Assembly (NCBI GenBank): GCA_016191985.1
Contig: JACPVB010000131.1
Span: forward strand, 1-28,148
DNA: 28,148 bases
Source of the DNA: Chloroflexota bacterium
GTDB taxonomy: Bacteria > Chloroflexota > Anaerolineae > Anaerolineales > Villigracilaceae
Direction: 5' to 3'
Each line of letters begins with the position of its first letter. The first letter of the stretch is position 1. This document shows positions 7,181-14,061 of the stretch, piece after piece. Both the position numbers and the translations under genes were made by a program. The notes under the pieces are model-generated. The model saw only the letters and a list, made by a program, of their open reading frames with translations, did not search any database and was not told the DNA's origin.

Positions 7181-8116
7181 TTATTGATTTAATAGAAAGA
7201 AGGCGCCAAACCCAATGACAACACAGCATTCGACGATCATCATGCCGACCAGCAGGGCCAGTTGAGAATTGGTCATGCCAAATGTTCTCTTTTGGGCGGG
7301 CGCGGCTTTGGGACGTGGGAGCGGGCGCGCCGGGCTGGACTCTTGAATACTAGGTGCTGCCGTTTCAGATTCGCTGCCATCTTCAAACGAAAACCCCAGC
7401 TCATTTGGGTCGAATTGTTTTGACGGGTCGGAAGCATTAAAAATAGCCTGCGCACGTGACGCGGGTTTATCGGCTGCCCCGCCTATTTCGGTTTGCGGGG
7501 TCAGTAGCAATTCTTCCGGCGTGCGGGGGGTAACAATGCGGTCGGCAAGGCTGTAGATGCTATCTGTGCGCAGGACGGGACGCGCCTGCAAAAGAGAGCT
7601 TGCAAATTGTTTGACCGCATCACTGCGGACCACACGCACAATTGGGCGAAGGGATTCGATCTGTGCGCCGGGGTCGCTTGCAATCAACACAGCTTCCACG
7701 GGCACTTGCAGGTTGATCTTTTGGCTCTCCAAATACTTTTGGAAGGCGCGCGATAATTTGTCGATCAAATCCACCAGGTTTCTTCCGGCAGAGACGGAAA
7801 GACCACTGCTGGTGACGGTATTCCACTGATCTCCCTTTGCTTCAAAGTGGCCTTTTGCCGGTGTCACAAACATCACGGAAATCCCGCTCGAGCCGACCAG
7901 AATGAGCGGAATAACGATCTCACTGTTTGGCAGGGTATAGTTGCGGATGAGAACAAAGCCTTTTTCCAATAAGCGGTCTATTTGGGCAACGACCGTCTTT
8001 TGGGCTTCCAGCTCGGAGTACCAGTTCAACCCATATTTCAACGTTCCCCGGACGCGGGCAATGATATTTATATTGCCGTTTTCATCCTGAAGTGGAGTCT
8101 TGTCGATGATTTTCAT
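7181..8116 (-). CDS. NERD-like protein with single C-terminal membrane helix
   Basis: 311 aa, unnamed. Residues about 35-135 resemble a nuclease-related (NERD) fold: an N-terminal helix, GFVLIRNYTLPNSEIVIPLI, VGSSGISVMFVTPAKGHFEA and a later helix (LVDLIDKLSRAFQKYLES). The usual NERD catalytic Asp and the Glu/Gln-x-Lys are not obvious, since the relevant strand reads VTPAKGHF, so nuclease activity is doubtful. A long low-complexity acidic/Pro linker follows, then one hydrophobic helix (LALLVGMMIVECCVVIGFGAFFLL) at the very end. This topology would tether a cytoplasmic domain to the membrane. It starts 9 nt after the 100-aa gene upstream and ends 6 nt before the glycosyltransferase. The NERD link is tentative. 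Confidence 0.6.
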   Translation of the reverse strand: MKIIDKTPLQDENGNINIIARVRGTLKYGLNWYSELEAQKTVVAQIDRLLEKGFVLIRNYTLPNSEIVIPLILVGSSGISVMFVTPAKGHFEAKGDQWNTVTSSGLSVSAGRNLVDLIDKLSRAFQKYLESQKINLQVPVEAVLIASDPGAQIESLRPIVRVVRSDAVKQFASSLLQARPVLRTDSIYSLADRIVTPRTPEELLLTPQTEIGGAADKPASRAQAIFNASDPSKQFDPNELGFSFEDGSESETAAPSIQESSPARPLPRPKAAPAQKRTFGMTNSQLALLVGMMIVECCVVIGFGAFFLLNQ

Positions 8117-8125
8117 GGCAATTCA

Positions 8126-8428
8126 CTAAAAGACCGGCACGCCTTCGAGTTCATCATTGTTTGCGTTTTCGTGGGTGGCAAGGAATTCACGGTCATTCTT
8201 TTTTACAAGCAATACAGATTTCCCAATTGTGAAAGTACTGGCGAGCAGGTCTTCGCGCGAGCCGGTCACATACTGCTGGCCTTTTTGAAGCCGTTCCAAA
8301 AGTATTTTACGATCCACAATCACCCGGTCCGAAAAGGTGGCCCCGCGCTTTTCGTAGATACGCGCCATTACAATCTGTCCGTTTTTATAGCGGACCGCTT
8401 CGATTACACCATCCATCTTTTTTGCCAT
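8126..8428 (-). CDS. Conserved-looking 100-aa protein of unknown function
   Basis: First gene of the operon, ATG at 8428 preceded by GAGG at good spacing; a TAAAAT hexamer about 20 nt further up may be the promoter. The protein is short, charged and mostly predicted beta strand: DGVIEAVRYKNGQIVMARIYEKRG, then SDRVIVDRKILLERLQKG, then an extended strand and an acidic tail. It has no signal peptide, membrane helix or metal motif. Tight linkage to the NERD-like membrane protein suggests the two act together. I do not recognise the family. A longer reading upstream passes through repeat sequence and is rejected. Confidence 0.7.
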   Translation of the reverse strand: MAKKMDGVIEAVRYKNGQIVMARIYEKRGATFSDRVIVDRKILLERLQKGQQYVTGSREDLLASTFTIGKSVLLVKKNDREFLATHENANNDELEGVPVF

Positions 8429-8465
8429 ATTTTTCCTCACGCGGGTAATTTTAACACACGAGTTA

Positions 8466-8520
8466 AACGATTGAGACACAGCCCACAGAGAAATACCTCC
8501 GTGTTCCGTGTCTCTCTGCG
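8466..8520. repeat. Degenerate intergenic repeat
   Basis: A stretch reading ACACAGCCCACAGAGAAATAC then CCGTGTTCCGTGTCTCTCTGCGG. It belongs to the CACAGAG/CCGTGTTC type of low-complexity intergenic text common in environmental bacterial genomes and has imperfect dyad symmetry. No gene is seen here. Confidence 0.35.
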
Positions 8521-8526
8521 GTAGTG

Positions 8527-8662
8527 GTCGGGGCGATTGGATTTGCATCGTCCCCAAGAGGGGAAACCTACGCCTAATCCATCTCTCCAAAACTGTCGGG
8601 GCGATAGGATTCGCATCGTCCCCAAGAGGGGAAACCTATGCCTACTCCATCTCTCCAAAACT
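8527..8662 (-). repeat. Two 68-bp tandem units carrying copies of the tRNA-Pro 3' end
   Basis: Units 8527-8594 and 8595-8662 are nearly identical. Each begins with GTCGGGGCGATAGGATTCG (with a few changes in the outer copy), which is the last ~18 nt of the tRNA-Pro gene plus its flank. The tRNA itself starts the third period at 8663, exactly 68 bp on. Each unit also has a small hairpin, CCCC-AAGA-GGGG. Read in tRNA direction, the 3' end of tRNA-Pro is present three times in a row. Confidence 0.9.
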
Positions 8663-8663
8663 G

Positions 8664-8738
8664 TCGGGGCGATAGGATTCGAACCTACGACCTCTTGCTC
8701 CCAAAGCAAGCGCGCTAGCCGGACTGCGCCACGCCCCG
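8664..8738 (-). tRNA. tRNA-Pro (anticodon TGG)
   Basis: 75 nt forming a full cloverleaf. The acceptor stem is CGGGGCG/CGCCCCG. The anticodon stem CTTGC/GCAAG encloses the loop TTTGGGA (anticodon TGG). The T-arm is GTAGG-TTCGAAT-CCTAT. The discriminator base is A and CCA is not encoded. A good sigma-70-like promoter lies upstream inside the divergent esterase gene. The 3' end is duplicated twice downstream. Confidence 0.97.
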
Positions 8739-8755
8739 ATCAAATGAACCTGCCG

Positions 8756-8785
8756 AGTATAATGCGAAGGATGAATACCCGTCAA
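8756..8785 (-). promoter_or_regulatory. Promoter of tRNA-Pro
   Basis: On the minus strand, TTGACG (8785-8780), an 18-bp spacer and TATACT (8761-8756). Transcription would start about 10 nt before the mature tRNA 5' end. The -10 box overlaps the plus-strand TATAAT at 8758-8763, so one AT-rich octamer may serve both directions. The -35 lies within the first codons of the esterase gene. Confidence 0.7.
8758..8763 (+). promoter_or_regulatory. -10 box of a probable leaderless transcript (esterase)
   Basis: TATAAT ends 7 nt before the ATG at 8771, and the gene lacks a Shine-Dalgarno at useful spacing. No -35 is visible because the tRNA gene occupies that position. It shares bases with the minus-strand tRNA -10 box. 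Confidence 0.5.
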
Positions 8786-9661
8786 GCGATTATATGGATT
8801 GGAGCCATCGCGCTTCTTTTTGGACTTTCAGCCTGCTCCGCCTCGAATGAAAGAATCCCAACCCAAATAGTGACCTCCCCACCCTCCACGGTCACGTTTA
8901 CCCCCAGCCCCATCCCACCGACATTTACTCCCACGCCCCTCACTTGCCTCACCCAGCCTGGCACGGTCAAACAAGAGGTGATTTCCTACACAAATCCGCC
9001 GCAGAAATTCCTTGTCTATACCCCGCCTTGTTACTCTAAAATGGAGGACGTTCGTTATCCGGTCCTTTACCTGCTCCACGGGCAGACGTACACCCAGGAT
9101 CAATGGGTCAGGCTTGGTACCCCGCGAATTGCGGACAGGCTTATTCATTCGGGTGAGTCGGATCCTTTCATTATCGTTTTCCCCGATGACCGTTATTGGA
9201 ACTCGCAGCCCGGCGCGGGGTTTGGTAATCGCTTTATTTTGGATATCATCCCTTACATGGATACAAATTACCGCACCATTGCAGACCGTGAACATCGTTC
9301 CCTTGGCGGTCTCTCGCGCGGCGGCGGCTGGGTGGTGGAACTTGGCTTTGAGCATCCCGAATTATTTGGCTCACTCGGTTTACATTCCCCCGCGATTTTC
9401 AAAGATAATGCGCCGTATGTGGAAAGGATCATAAAAGACATCCCCGAAGAATCGCGTCCGCGCTTGTGGCTGGATGTGGGCGACGCGGACAGGGGATCGG
9501 AGAGTATTTTGCTTTTTGAAGAGATTTTGACCCGCAATGACTACTTCCACGAATATCACTTTTATGCCGGCGCCCATTCAGAGGATTATTGGGGCGAGCA
9601 CGTGGAGGAATATCTCCGCTGGTATGCGCAGGCATGGCGGGAAGAACCAGCGGAGCAATAA
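8771..9661 (+). CDS. Esterase D-type alpha/beta hydrolase, lipoprotein
   Basis: 296 aa. A lipoprotein signal ends at LSAC with Cys22 as the lipidation site, followed by a Thr/Pro-rich stalk of about 30 residues and a putative-esterase domain. The nucleophile elbow is GGLSRGGGW (Ser182). LWLDVGDAD offers Asp238 or Asp240, and the catalytic His is probably His269 in YAGAHSEDYW. RYPVLYLLHGQTY gives the oxyanion region. The protein probably faces outward on the membrane; the substrate is unknown. The start is fixed by the lipoprotein signal; upstream in-frame sequence is tRNA and repeat DNA, so a longer reading is rejected. It is divergent from tRNA-Pro. Confidence 0.9.
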   Translation: MNTRQAIIWIGAIALLFGLSACSASNERIPTQIVTSPPSTVTFTPSPIPPTFTPTPLTCLTQPGTVKQEVISYTNPPQKFLVYTPPCYSKMEDVRYPVLYLLHGQTYTQDQWVRLGTPRIADRLIHSGESDPFIIVFPDDRYWNSQPGAGFGNRFILDIIPYMDTNYRTIADREHRSLGGLSRGGGWVVELGFEHPELFGSLGLHSPAIFKDNAPYVERIIKDIPEESRPRLWLDVGDADRGSESILLFEEILTRNDYFHEYHFYAGAHSEDYWGEHVEEYLRWYAQAWREEPAEQ

Positions 9662-9700
9662 GATATAATTTTGGAACAAATTTAATTCCCAGGAGAATAA

Positions 9701-10681
9701 ATGAACATCTTTGTTACAGGCGGAGCGGGTTATATTGGCTCAGCCACCGCCGAAGCGTTGATACAGGCCGGGCATTCCGTCACAATTTTTGACTCGCTGA
9801 TTACAGGCCACTGGGCGGCGGTTCCCTTGGGAGCAAAATTCATCCATGCTTCCCTGGACGACAGCCATGCGCTGGCGGAGGCGTTGACTTCCACAAAATA
9901 TGACGCGATCATGCACTTTGCCGCCTTCATCGAAGCGGGTGAAAGCATGAAGGACCCCGGTAAATTTTTCCGAAATAACTTTACTAATTCCCTGCATTTG
10001 ATGGAAACTGCCGTGCAGGCGGGGGTCAGGAAGATCGTCTTTTCGTCCACTGCGGCGGTGTATCAATCCAGCGAGGAACCGTTGACCGAGGAATCGTCAC
10101 TCGGACCGACCAACGTCTACGGCCACACAAAATTGATGACTGAACAAGCCCTCGAATGGTATCGCAGCATTCACGGTTTGCATTTTGCCGCTTTGCGGTA
10201 TTTCAATGCCTGTGGAGCCTTGCCCGGACGCGGCGAAGCACACCAACCCGAATCACACCTCATCCCGCGCGTGTTGCAAATTGCGTTGGGACAAGCCGAG
10301 TCCGCAACCATTTATGGCACGGACTATCCCACCCCGGATGGCACTTGCATCCGCGACTACATCCACATTGCAGATTTAGTCTCCGCGCACATTCTGGCTT
10401 TGGATGCGCTCGATAAAAACGATAAATTGATCTTTAACGTGGGCAGTGGAAATGGTTTCTCTGTCCGTGAGGTAATTGAAACCGCCCGCAAGGTGACGGG
10501 TCATCCCATCCCCGCAATCGAGTCTCCGCGCCGGCCGGGGGACTCAGCCCGCCTCGTGGCTTCCCCAAACAAGATCATCAGCGAGCTGGGCTGGAAGCCG
10601 ACCCACACAAACATGCAGGAAATTCTTTCCAGCGCGTGGGAATGGCATAAATCCAACCCAAATGGGTATGGGCGAAATTGA
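9701..10681 (+). CDS. galE: UDP-glucose 4-epimerase
   Basis: Interconverts UDP-glucose and UDP-galactose through an NAD-bound 4-keto intermediate. 326 aa, a usual length. The Rossmann opening is FVTGGAGYIGS (residues 4-14). The catalytic set is Ser/Thr in FSSTAAVY and Tyr140-x-x-x-Lys144 in NVYGHTK. ALRYFNACGA, TPDGTCIRDYIHIADL and FNVGSGNGFSVREVI are GalE/ExoB hallmarks. An AGGAG ribosome site lies before the ATG, and a TATAAT at 9663-9668 gives a leader of about 25 nt. A strong hairpin follows the stop. A role in cell-envelope sugar supply is likely. Confidence 0.94.
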   Translation: MNIFVTGGAGYIGSATAEALIQAGHSVTIFDSLITGHWAAVPLGAKFIHASLDDSHALAEALTSTKYDAIMHFAAFIEAGESMKDPGKFFRNNFTNSLHLMETAVQAGVRKIVFSSTAAVYQSSEEPLTEESSLGPTNVYGHTKLMTEQALEWYRSIHGLHFAALRYFNACGALPGRGEAHQPESHLIPRVLQIALGQAESATIYGTDYPTPDGTCIRDYIHIADLVSAHILALDALDKNDKLIFNVGSGNGFSVREVIETARKVTGHPIPAIESPRRPGDSARLVASPNKIISELGWKPTHTNMQEILSSAWEWHKSNPNGYGRN

Positions 10682-10696
10682 GAAGGTTGAAGATTT

Positions 10697-10744
10697 AACG
10701 ACAAGCCGCGAAGATGCAATTAGGTATCTTCGCGGCTTGTCGTT
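10697..10744 (+). terminator. Long hairpin downstream of galE
   Basis: A 19-bp perfect stem (10697-10715 with 10726-10744) and a 10-nt loop, 15 nt after the galE stop. It is followed by only three T's, so it may terminate weakly or act as an mRNA 3' stabiliser. Confidence 0.7.
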
Positions 10745-10822
10745 TCTGCGTTAATGATGAGATTTTTTCAGTGCCTCACACAATTCTCACGCACGAAACA
10801 TAGACTCTCCTGTCAATAAATA

Positions 10823-10974
10823 ACTCACCTTACGCAGCCCAATCCCAAAGGATTGGTTCTCTGGTTAGAACATTTAACGCGAAGGCGCAAAGGTGTAAAG
10901 AGAATCAAAGCTTCGCGTCCTGGCGTCTTGGCGTTAAAATTTTCGGCAAGAAGTTCGTCTGTGCGTAAGGTGAG
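10823..10974. mobile_element. MITE-like element with 13-bp terminal inverted repeats and 6-bp direct repeats
   Basis: About 152 bp, no ORF. The ends are CTCACCTTACGCA (10824-10836) and its exact complement (10962-10974), flanked by the direct repeat TAAATA at 10817-10822 and 10975-10980. The interior has the GCGAAGGCGCAAAGG-type sequence with its own dyad (TTAACGC...GCGTTAA). The structure fits a non-autonomous transposon. It occupies most of the otherwise gene-free 10745-11001 stretch. Confidence 0.6.
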
Positions 10975-11001
10975 TAAATAGTCGGGGATTTCAAGTGAAA
11001 T

Positions 11002-11253
11002 TTACAGCCCCAGCCGAGCTTCAATACTGTCTACGGCCTGCTTGGCCTCTGCCAGCCCGGTGTTTGTAAGTTCCCTATAAATTTTGATCGCTTCGATCTT
11101 GTTGCCTCTTTTGAGAAATTCGATGATCCTCGAATCGATGGAACTTGGATTGTCTATGTATTCGATCCCCAGTTTTTTGTAGAGAAAATCCAGGCGTCTT
11201 TCCAGTTCCGCCACGCGGGAGCGCAAGGCGATGATATCCTGTTCAGTGGGCAT
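11002..11253 (-). CDS. Small protein with ribosomal L7/L12 C-terminal-like domain
   Basis: 83 aa. The N-terminal half is a predicted coiled coil (RSRVAELERRLDFLYKKLG). The C-terminal half (GNKIEAIKIYRELTNTGLAEAKQAVDSIE) closely resembles the helix-turn-helix of the bL12 C-terminal domain. True bL12 is about 120 aa with a different N-terminal dimerisation domain, so this is a stand-alone relative whose role is not known to me. It has AGGAG at good spacing before the ATG. It lies 32 nt after the lipoprotein gene at 11286, probably as an operon. Confidence 0.75.
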   Translation of the reverse strand: MPTEQDIIALRSRVAELERRLDFLYKKLGIEYIDNPSSIDSRIIEFLKRGNKIEAIKIYRELTNTGLAEAKQAVDSIEARLGL

Positions 11254-11285
11254 GTGTTTTCTCCTGAAATGGATTGACTTACGAT

Positions 11286-11939
11286 TTACTGGCCGCAGGT
11301 AAACCTTGACAATGCTTCTTCAAAAAGCGGAGCGGCGGCTTCTGCTTGCGGTGTATAGACTTTCCATGCAAAGACACGGTCGCGGCAAGTCCATGCGCCG
11401 GCGCCGCCAAAGGGCAGGAGTGGGCTGGCAGTGGAGGTGATCTTTGTATACATCACATTCATGTTTCGGACGAGCATGACATCCAGGTTGCCGTCGAGGG
11501 TGTCAACGGCGTCATCCACGATGGTATCGAGCAGGAACTTTGGGTCGGCGGCGCCGGGTGCGGTCTGCCACATGACTTGGATGAAGAGGTTGCCGTTGAA
11601 TGCGGCGAGCAGTCCCTGGCTGAAGGTGCTCGGGGCGGCGGGATTTTGCTGTGCGCTGACGTCGAAGAAGGCCATGTCGATGGGATGGCCGATGCAGAAA
11701 GCGTACTCACAAAACAACCCAGCGAGATTGAATGGCGTGGGGGATGGATACGGCGTGGATGGAGGAATGGATGTTGCAGTTGGAATCGCGGCTAAAGTGG
11801 AGGCAACAGATTGGCGAATTTGCTGGTTGGGGTCGGGAGTCGCATTTCGGGAGCAGGATGCTGATAGGAACAGAATCAGGCTAAAAGTTAGCACTGAGCC
11901 GCGCCGAAGGGTTAAGAAGAGAAGCGTTCGTTTTTTCAT
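11286..11939 (-). CDS. Lipoprotein of unknown function
   Basis: 217 aa. The signal sequence ends in FLSASC (Cys29 as probable lipid site), then comes a Pro/Ser/Thr linker (ATSIPPSTPYPSPTPF) and a compact domain of about 145 residues with Cys residues (FCEYAFCIGHP, WTCRDRVFAW, RFTCGQ) that could form disulfides outside the membrane. I recognise no catalytic motif. The start codon follows a TATAAT box by 6 nt with no Shine-Dalgarno, suggesting a leaderless message. It is first in a probable two-gene operon with the L7/L12-like protein. Confidence 0.75.
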   Translation of the reverse strand: MKKRTLLFLTLRRGSVLTFSLILFLSASCSRNATPDPNQQIRQSVASTLAAIPTATSIPPSTPYPSPTPFNLAGLFCEYAFCIGHPIDMAFFDVSAQQNPAAPSTFSQGLLAAFNGNLFIQVMWQTAPGAADPKFLLDTIVDDAVDTLDGNLDVMLVRNMNVMYTKITSTASPLLPFGGAGAWTCRDRVFAWKVYTPQAEAAAPLFEEALSRFTCGQ

Positions 11940-11945
11940 CCTAAA

Positions 11946-11951
11946 ATTATA
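11946..11951 (-). promoter_or_regulatory. -10 box of a probable leaderless transcript (lipoprotein)
   Basis: TATAAT on the minus strand (11951-11946), 6 nt before the ATG at 11939. It fits the same pattern as the boxes at 4963, 8758, 19197 and 22316. Confidence 0.6.
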
Positions 11952-12009
11952 CCCGTCACGTTCGCAAATTGCGCTTTTTTCTGATAGACAGAGCGCAATT
12001 TGTAATTCA

Positions 12010-12152
12010 CAGGACTTACGCAGAATGGTATTTTCGTCCGCTAATCTTCACGAATTTTCGCTAATCTTTTAAAAATTCGCGCAGATTGGCGTAGACCTGT
12101 CCTGAGCTTGTCGAAGGGTTAGCGGATTCTGTCGGAGTTTTGCGGAAGTCCT
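12010..12152. mobile_element. MITE-like element with imperfect GGACTTACGCA ends
   Basis: About 143 bp, no ORF. The left end AGGACTTACGCAGAA (12011-12025) pairs with the right end at 12138-12152 in 13 of 15 positions. A 7-bp direct repeat, TAATTCA, flanks it (12003-12009 and 12152-12158, overlapping the right end by one base). The interior contains CCTGAGCTTGTCGAAGGG, a motif of widespread intergenic palindromes. It shares the CTTACGCAG end motif with the element at 10823-10974. Confidence 0.55.
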
Positions 12153-12165
12153 AATTCATAAACGG

Positions 12166-12195
12166 AAAAGCCCTGCCGTAATTGACAGGGCTTTT
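12166..12195. terminator. Bidirectional terminator downstream of nirK
   Basis: A 10-bp stem AAAAGCCCTG/CAGGGCTTTT with a 10-nt loop; T-runs occur on both strands. Reading leftward, it closes the nir operon. Confidence 0.85.
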
Positions 12196-12211
12196 TTGAA
12201 ATTTGGAGTCA

Positions 12212-12246
12212 GCCAGCTTGCTGGCGTATTTCGGGAGCAAGCTCCC
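12212..12246. repeat. Two adjacent short hairpins
   Basis: GCCAGCTTGCTGGC (12212-12225) and GGGAGCAAGCTCCC (12233-12246), separated by 7 nt, directly after the nirK stop. They are probably small intergenic repeats that add structure to the nirK 3' end. Confidence 0.5.
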
Positions 12247-12260
12247 TGATTTCAAATATT

Positions 12261-14048
12261 TTAATGTCCACTATCTCCGCTGGGTGTGCCGTTAAAGATT
12301 TCGGGATTCGGGTCGCCTTCGACGATCAGGAAGCCGGCGAGTCCGCGCTGTAATCTTGAGAGAGCATGGTCAACGAGAATGTAGCGGCCTGGCACTTCAA
12401 GTTTGAACTCGACCATGGTTGCGCCGCCGGGCGGGACGAGAGTGGTCTGCACATCGGTGAGGGGCGCGGCGGTGAGCGAAGCCTGATCGTACACGCGATC
12501 AAAAATTTCACCGATAACATGGAAGGAGGATGTGAGGTTGGGGCCGCCGACACCGAAGAAGATGCGTACGGTCTCGCCGACATTGGCTGTGAGGGGTTTC
12601 TGGTCGGTGAGTGCGCCGACCGCGCCGTTGAAGACGATGTATTCGGGGTCTTCGTTGAGCAGTTTGGTTACATCGGTGGTTTGCAAGCCTTTATCGCCGA
12701 ATGCGCCGGTGGTGTAGATGTCGCCTTGCATCACGTAGAACTCGCGATCAACAGGAGCCAGGCCGCCTTCAGGCTCGACGAGGATTAACCCATACATGCC
12801 ATTGGAGATGTGATTGGCAACCATTGGCGTGGCGCAGTGGTAGACGTAGAGTCCGGTGTTGATGGCTTTGGCGGTAAACACGGTTTCTTTACCGGGTTCG
12901 GTCTGAGTCATAACCGCGCCGCCGCCGGGACCTGTAACTGCGTGGAAATCAACTGAGTGATTCATGGTGCTGGTGGTGCTGTTCTTCATGTGGACTTCGA
13001 TGGTATCTCCCACGCGCACGCGGACGAATGGGCCGGGCACCGCACCGTTGAAGGTCCAATAGGTGAAGGTGGTTCCATCTGCAAGCTGGCCTTCCACTTC
13101 GATGGCTTCCAGGTCAACGCGGACGGTTTGTGGTTCGCGGGCTTCGAGCGGAGCGGGCAGGTCGCTTGGGGCACGGACAATATCTGCGCCAGTGGTGGGG
13201 GCTTGGGGCATAACCATGGCGTCTGCGGCTGATTCACCGGTCGATTCGACGTACGCGCCATCAGGCAATCCATTAAGGTATGTGACAATCGAGTCGATCT
13301 CGTCTGTTGTCAATGCATCTGACAGAGTGGCAGGCATCACGTTGGGTGCGCACGCGCCGGTGGGGCAGTCGGGCGCGATGAATAGATTGGGGTCGAGGAT
13401 TGATTCGCGCACATATTCCTCGGCGGTGGTTGCGTTGCCAGTATATGATTCGCTCTTCAAGAGTTCTTCAGTCATCATATTTACATCTGTAAGATTGGGC
13501 GCAATAACCCCTGCCGCATTGGGAATTCCTGCAATTGTATGGCAGCTACCACAAGCGCCTTTTTGGAAGGCCGCCAGTACTGCGGGGTCGCCATTGCTAG
13601 TGGTGGCGGAAGACGAAGAAACAGGTGCGACATCTGTTGCGCTGACCACTAAAACGCCTTTCATGCCCAATTCCGCATGGTTGGCTACGCCGTCATAATA
13701 TTCCATTTCTCCGTGAACAGTTGGCACGGTGAAGGTAACCGAGGCTTCCTCACCCTTTTCCTTCACCACGCCGGTGCTGGCGTTGACTTCCGGGAAGGTG
13801 ATATCATGCTGGCCTTCGCCGCCATTAATCAATATGACGGTGATGGTTGAACCAGGGGCGGCGCTCAAGGTAGGGTTTTCCACTCCATTGATTTCATCGC
13901 TGACGCCGAGAAAGACCAGGTTGCCGTCTCTCAAATCGGTGGTCAACACGTATTCCTTATCAATGGGTTGAAAACTCGTGCCTGCACAGGCTGTCAGGAT
14001 GATGCCCAGCAGGATCGCCAAAACGGGGAATTTAAAGTAAGTTTTCAT
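12261..14048 (-). CDS. nirK: Cupredoxin-cytochrome c-copper nitrite reductase fusion (NirK, class II)
   Basis: Reduces nitrite to nitric oxide outside the membrane. 595 aa from the ATG at 14048 (AAGGAG, good spacing). The lipoprotein signal ends LTAC (Cys21). Domain 1, about 35-136, is a cupredoxin whose expected Cys ligand is Asp119 (EYYDGVANHAELGM); His81, His124 and Met129 remain. Domain 2, about 153-262, is a class I cytochrome c with CGSCH (166-170) and probable axial Met238. Domains 3-4, about 300-580, are NirK with every ligand present: type 1 His364, Cys405, His413, Met418; type 2 His369, His404, His561; catalytic Asp367 and His510. The CATPMVANHISNGMYG loop is of the AniA-like class. 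It is the last gene after DUF1858, with a terminator following. Confidence 0.95.
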   Translation of the reverse strand: MKTYFKFPVLAILLGIILTACAGTSFQPIDKEYVLTTDLRDGNLVFLGVSDEINGVENPTLSAAPGSTITVILINGGEGQHDITFPEVNASTGVVKEKGEEASVTFTVPTVHGEMEYYDGVANHAELGMKGVLVVSATDVAPVSSSSATTSNGDPAVLAAFQKGACGSCHTIAGIPNAAGVIAPNLTDVNMMTEELLKSESYTGNATTAEEYVRESILDPNLFIAPDCPTGACAPNVMPATLSDALTTDEIDSIVTYLNGLPDGAYVESTGESAADAMVMPQAPTTGADIVRAPSDLPAPLEAREPQTVRVDLEAIEVEGQLADGTTFTYWTFNGAVPGPFVRVRVGDTIEVHMKNSTTSTMNHSVDFHAVTGPGGGAVMTQTEPGKETVFTAKAINTGLYVYHCATPMVANHISNGMYGLILVEPEGGLAPVDREFYVMQGDIYTTGAFGDKGLQTTDVTKLLNEDPEYIVFNGAVGALTDQKPLTANVGETVRIFFGVGGPNLTSSFHVIGEIFDRVYDQASLTAAPLTDVQTTLVPPGGATMVEFKLEVPGRYILVDHALSRLQRGLAGFLIVEGDPNPEIFNGTPSGDSGH

Positions 14049-14061
14049 TCTGTACTCCTTA

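Noticed and set aside
8437..8709. Minus-strand reading frame of 90 codons upstream of the 100-aa gene
   Set aside because: It lies entirely across the tandem repeats and into the tRNA; the repeated peptide reflects the DNA repeat, not a protein.
8527..8738. Regularly spaced repeats as a CRISPR array
   Set aside because: Only two units plus a tRNA end; repeats and intervening sequence are both conserved, so there are no unique spacers, and no cas genes are nearby.
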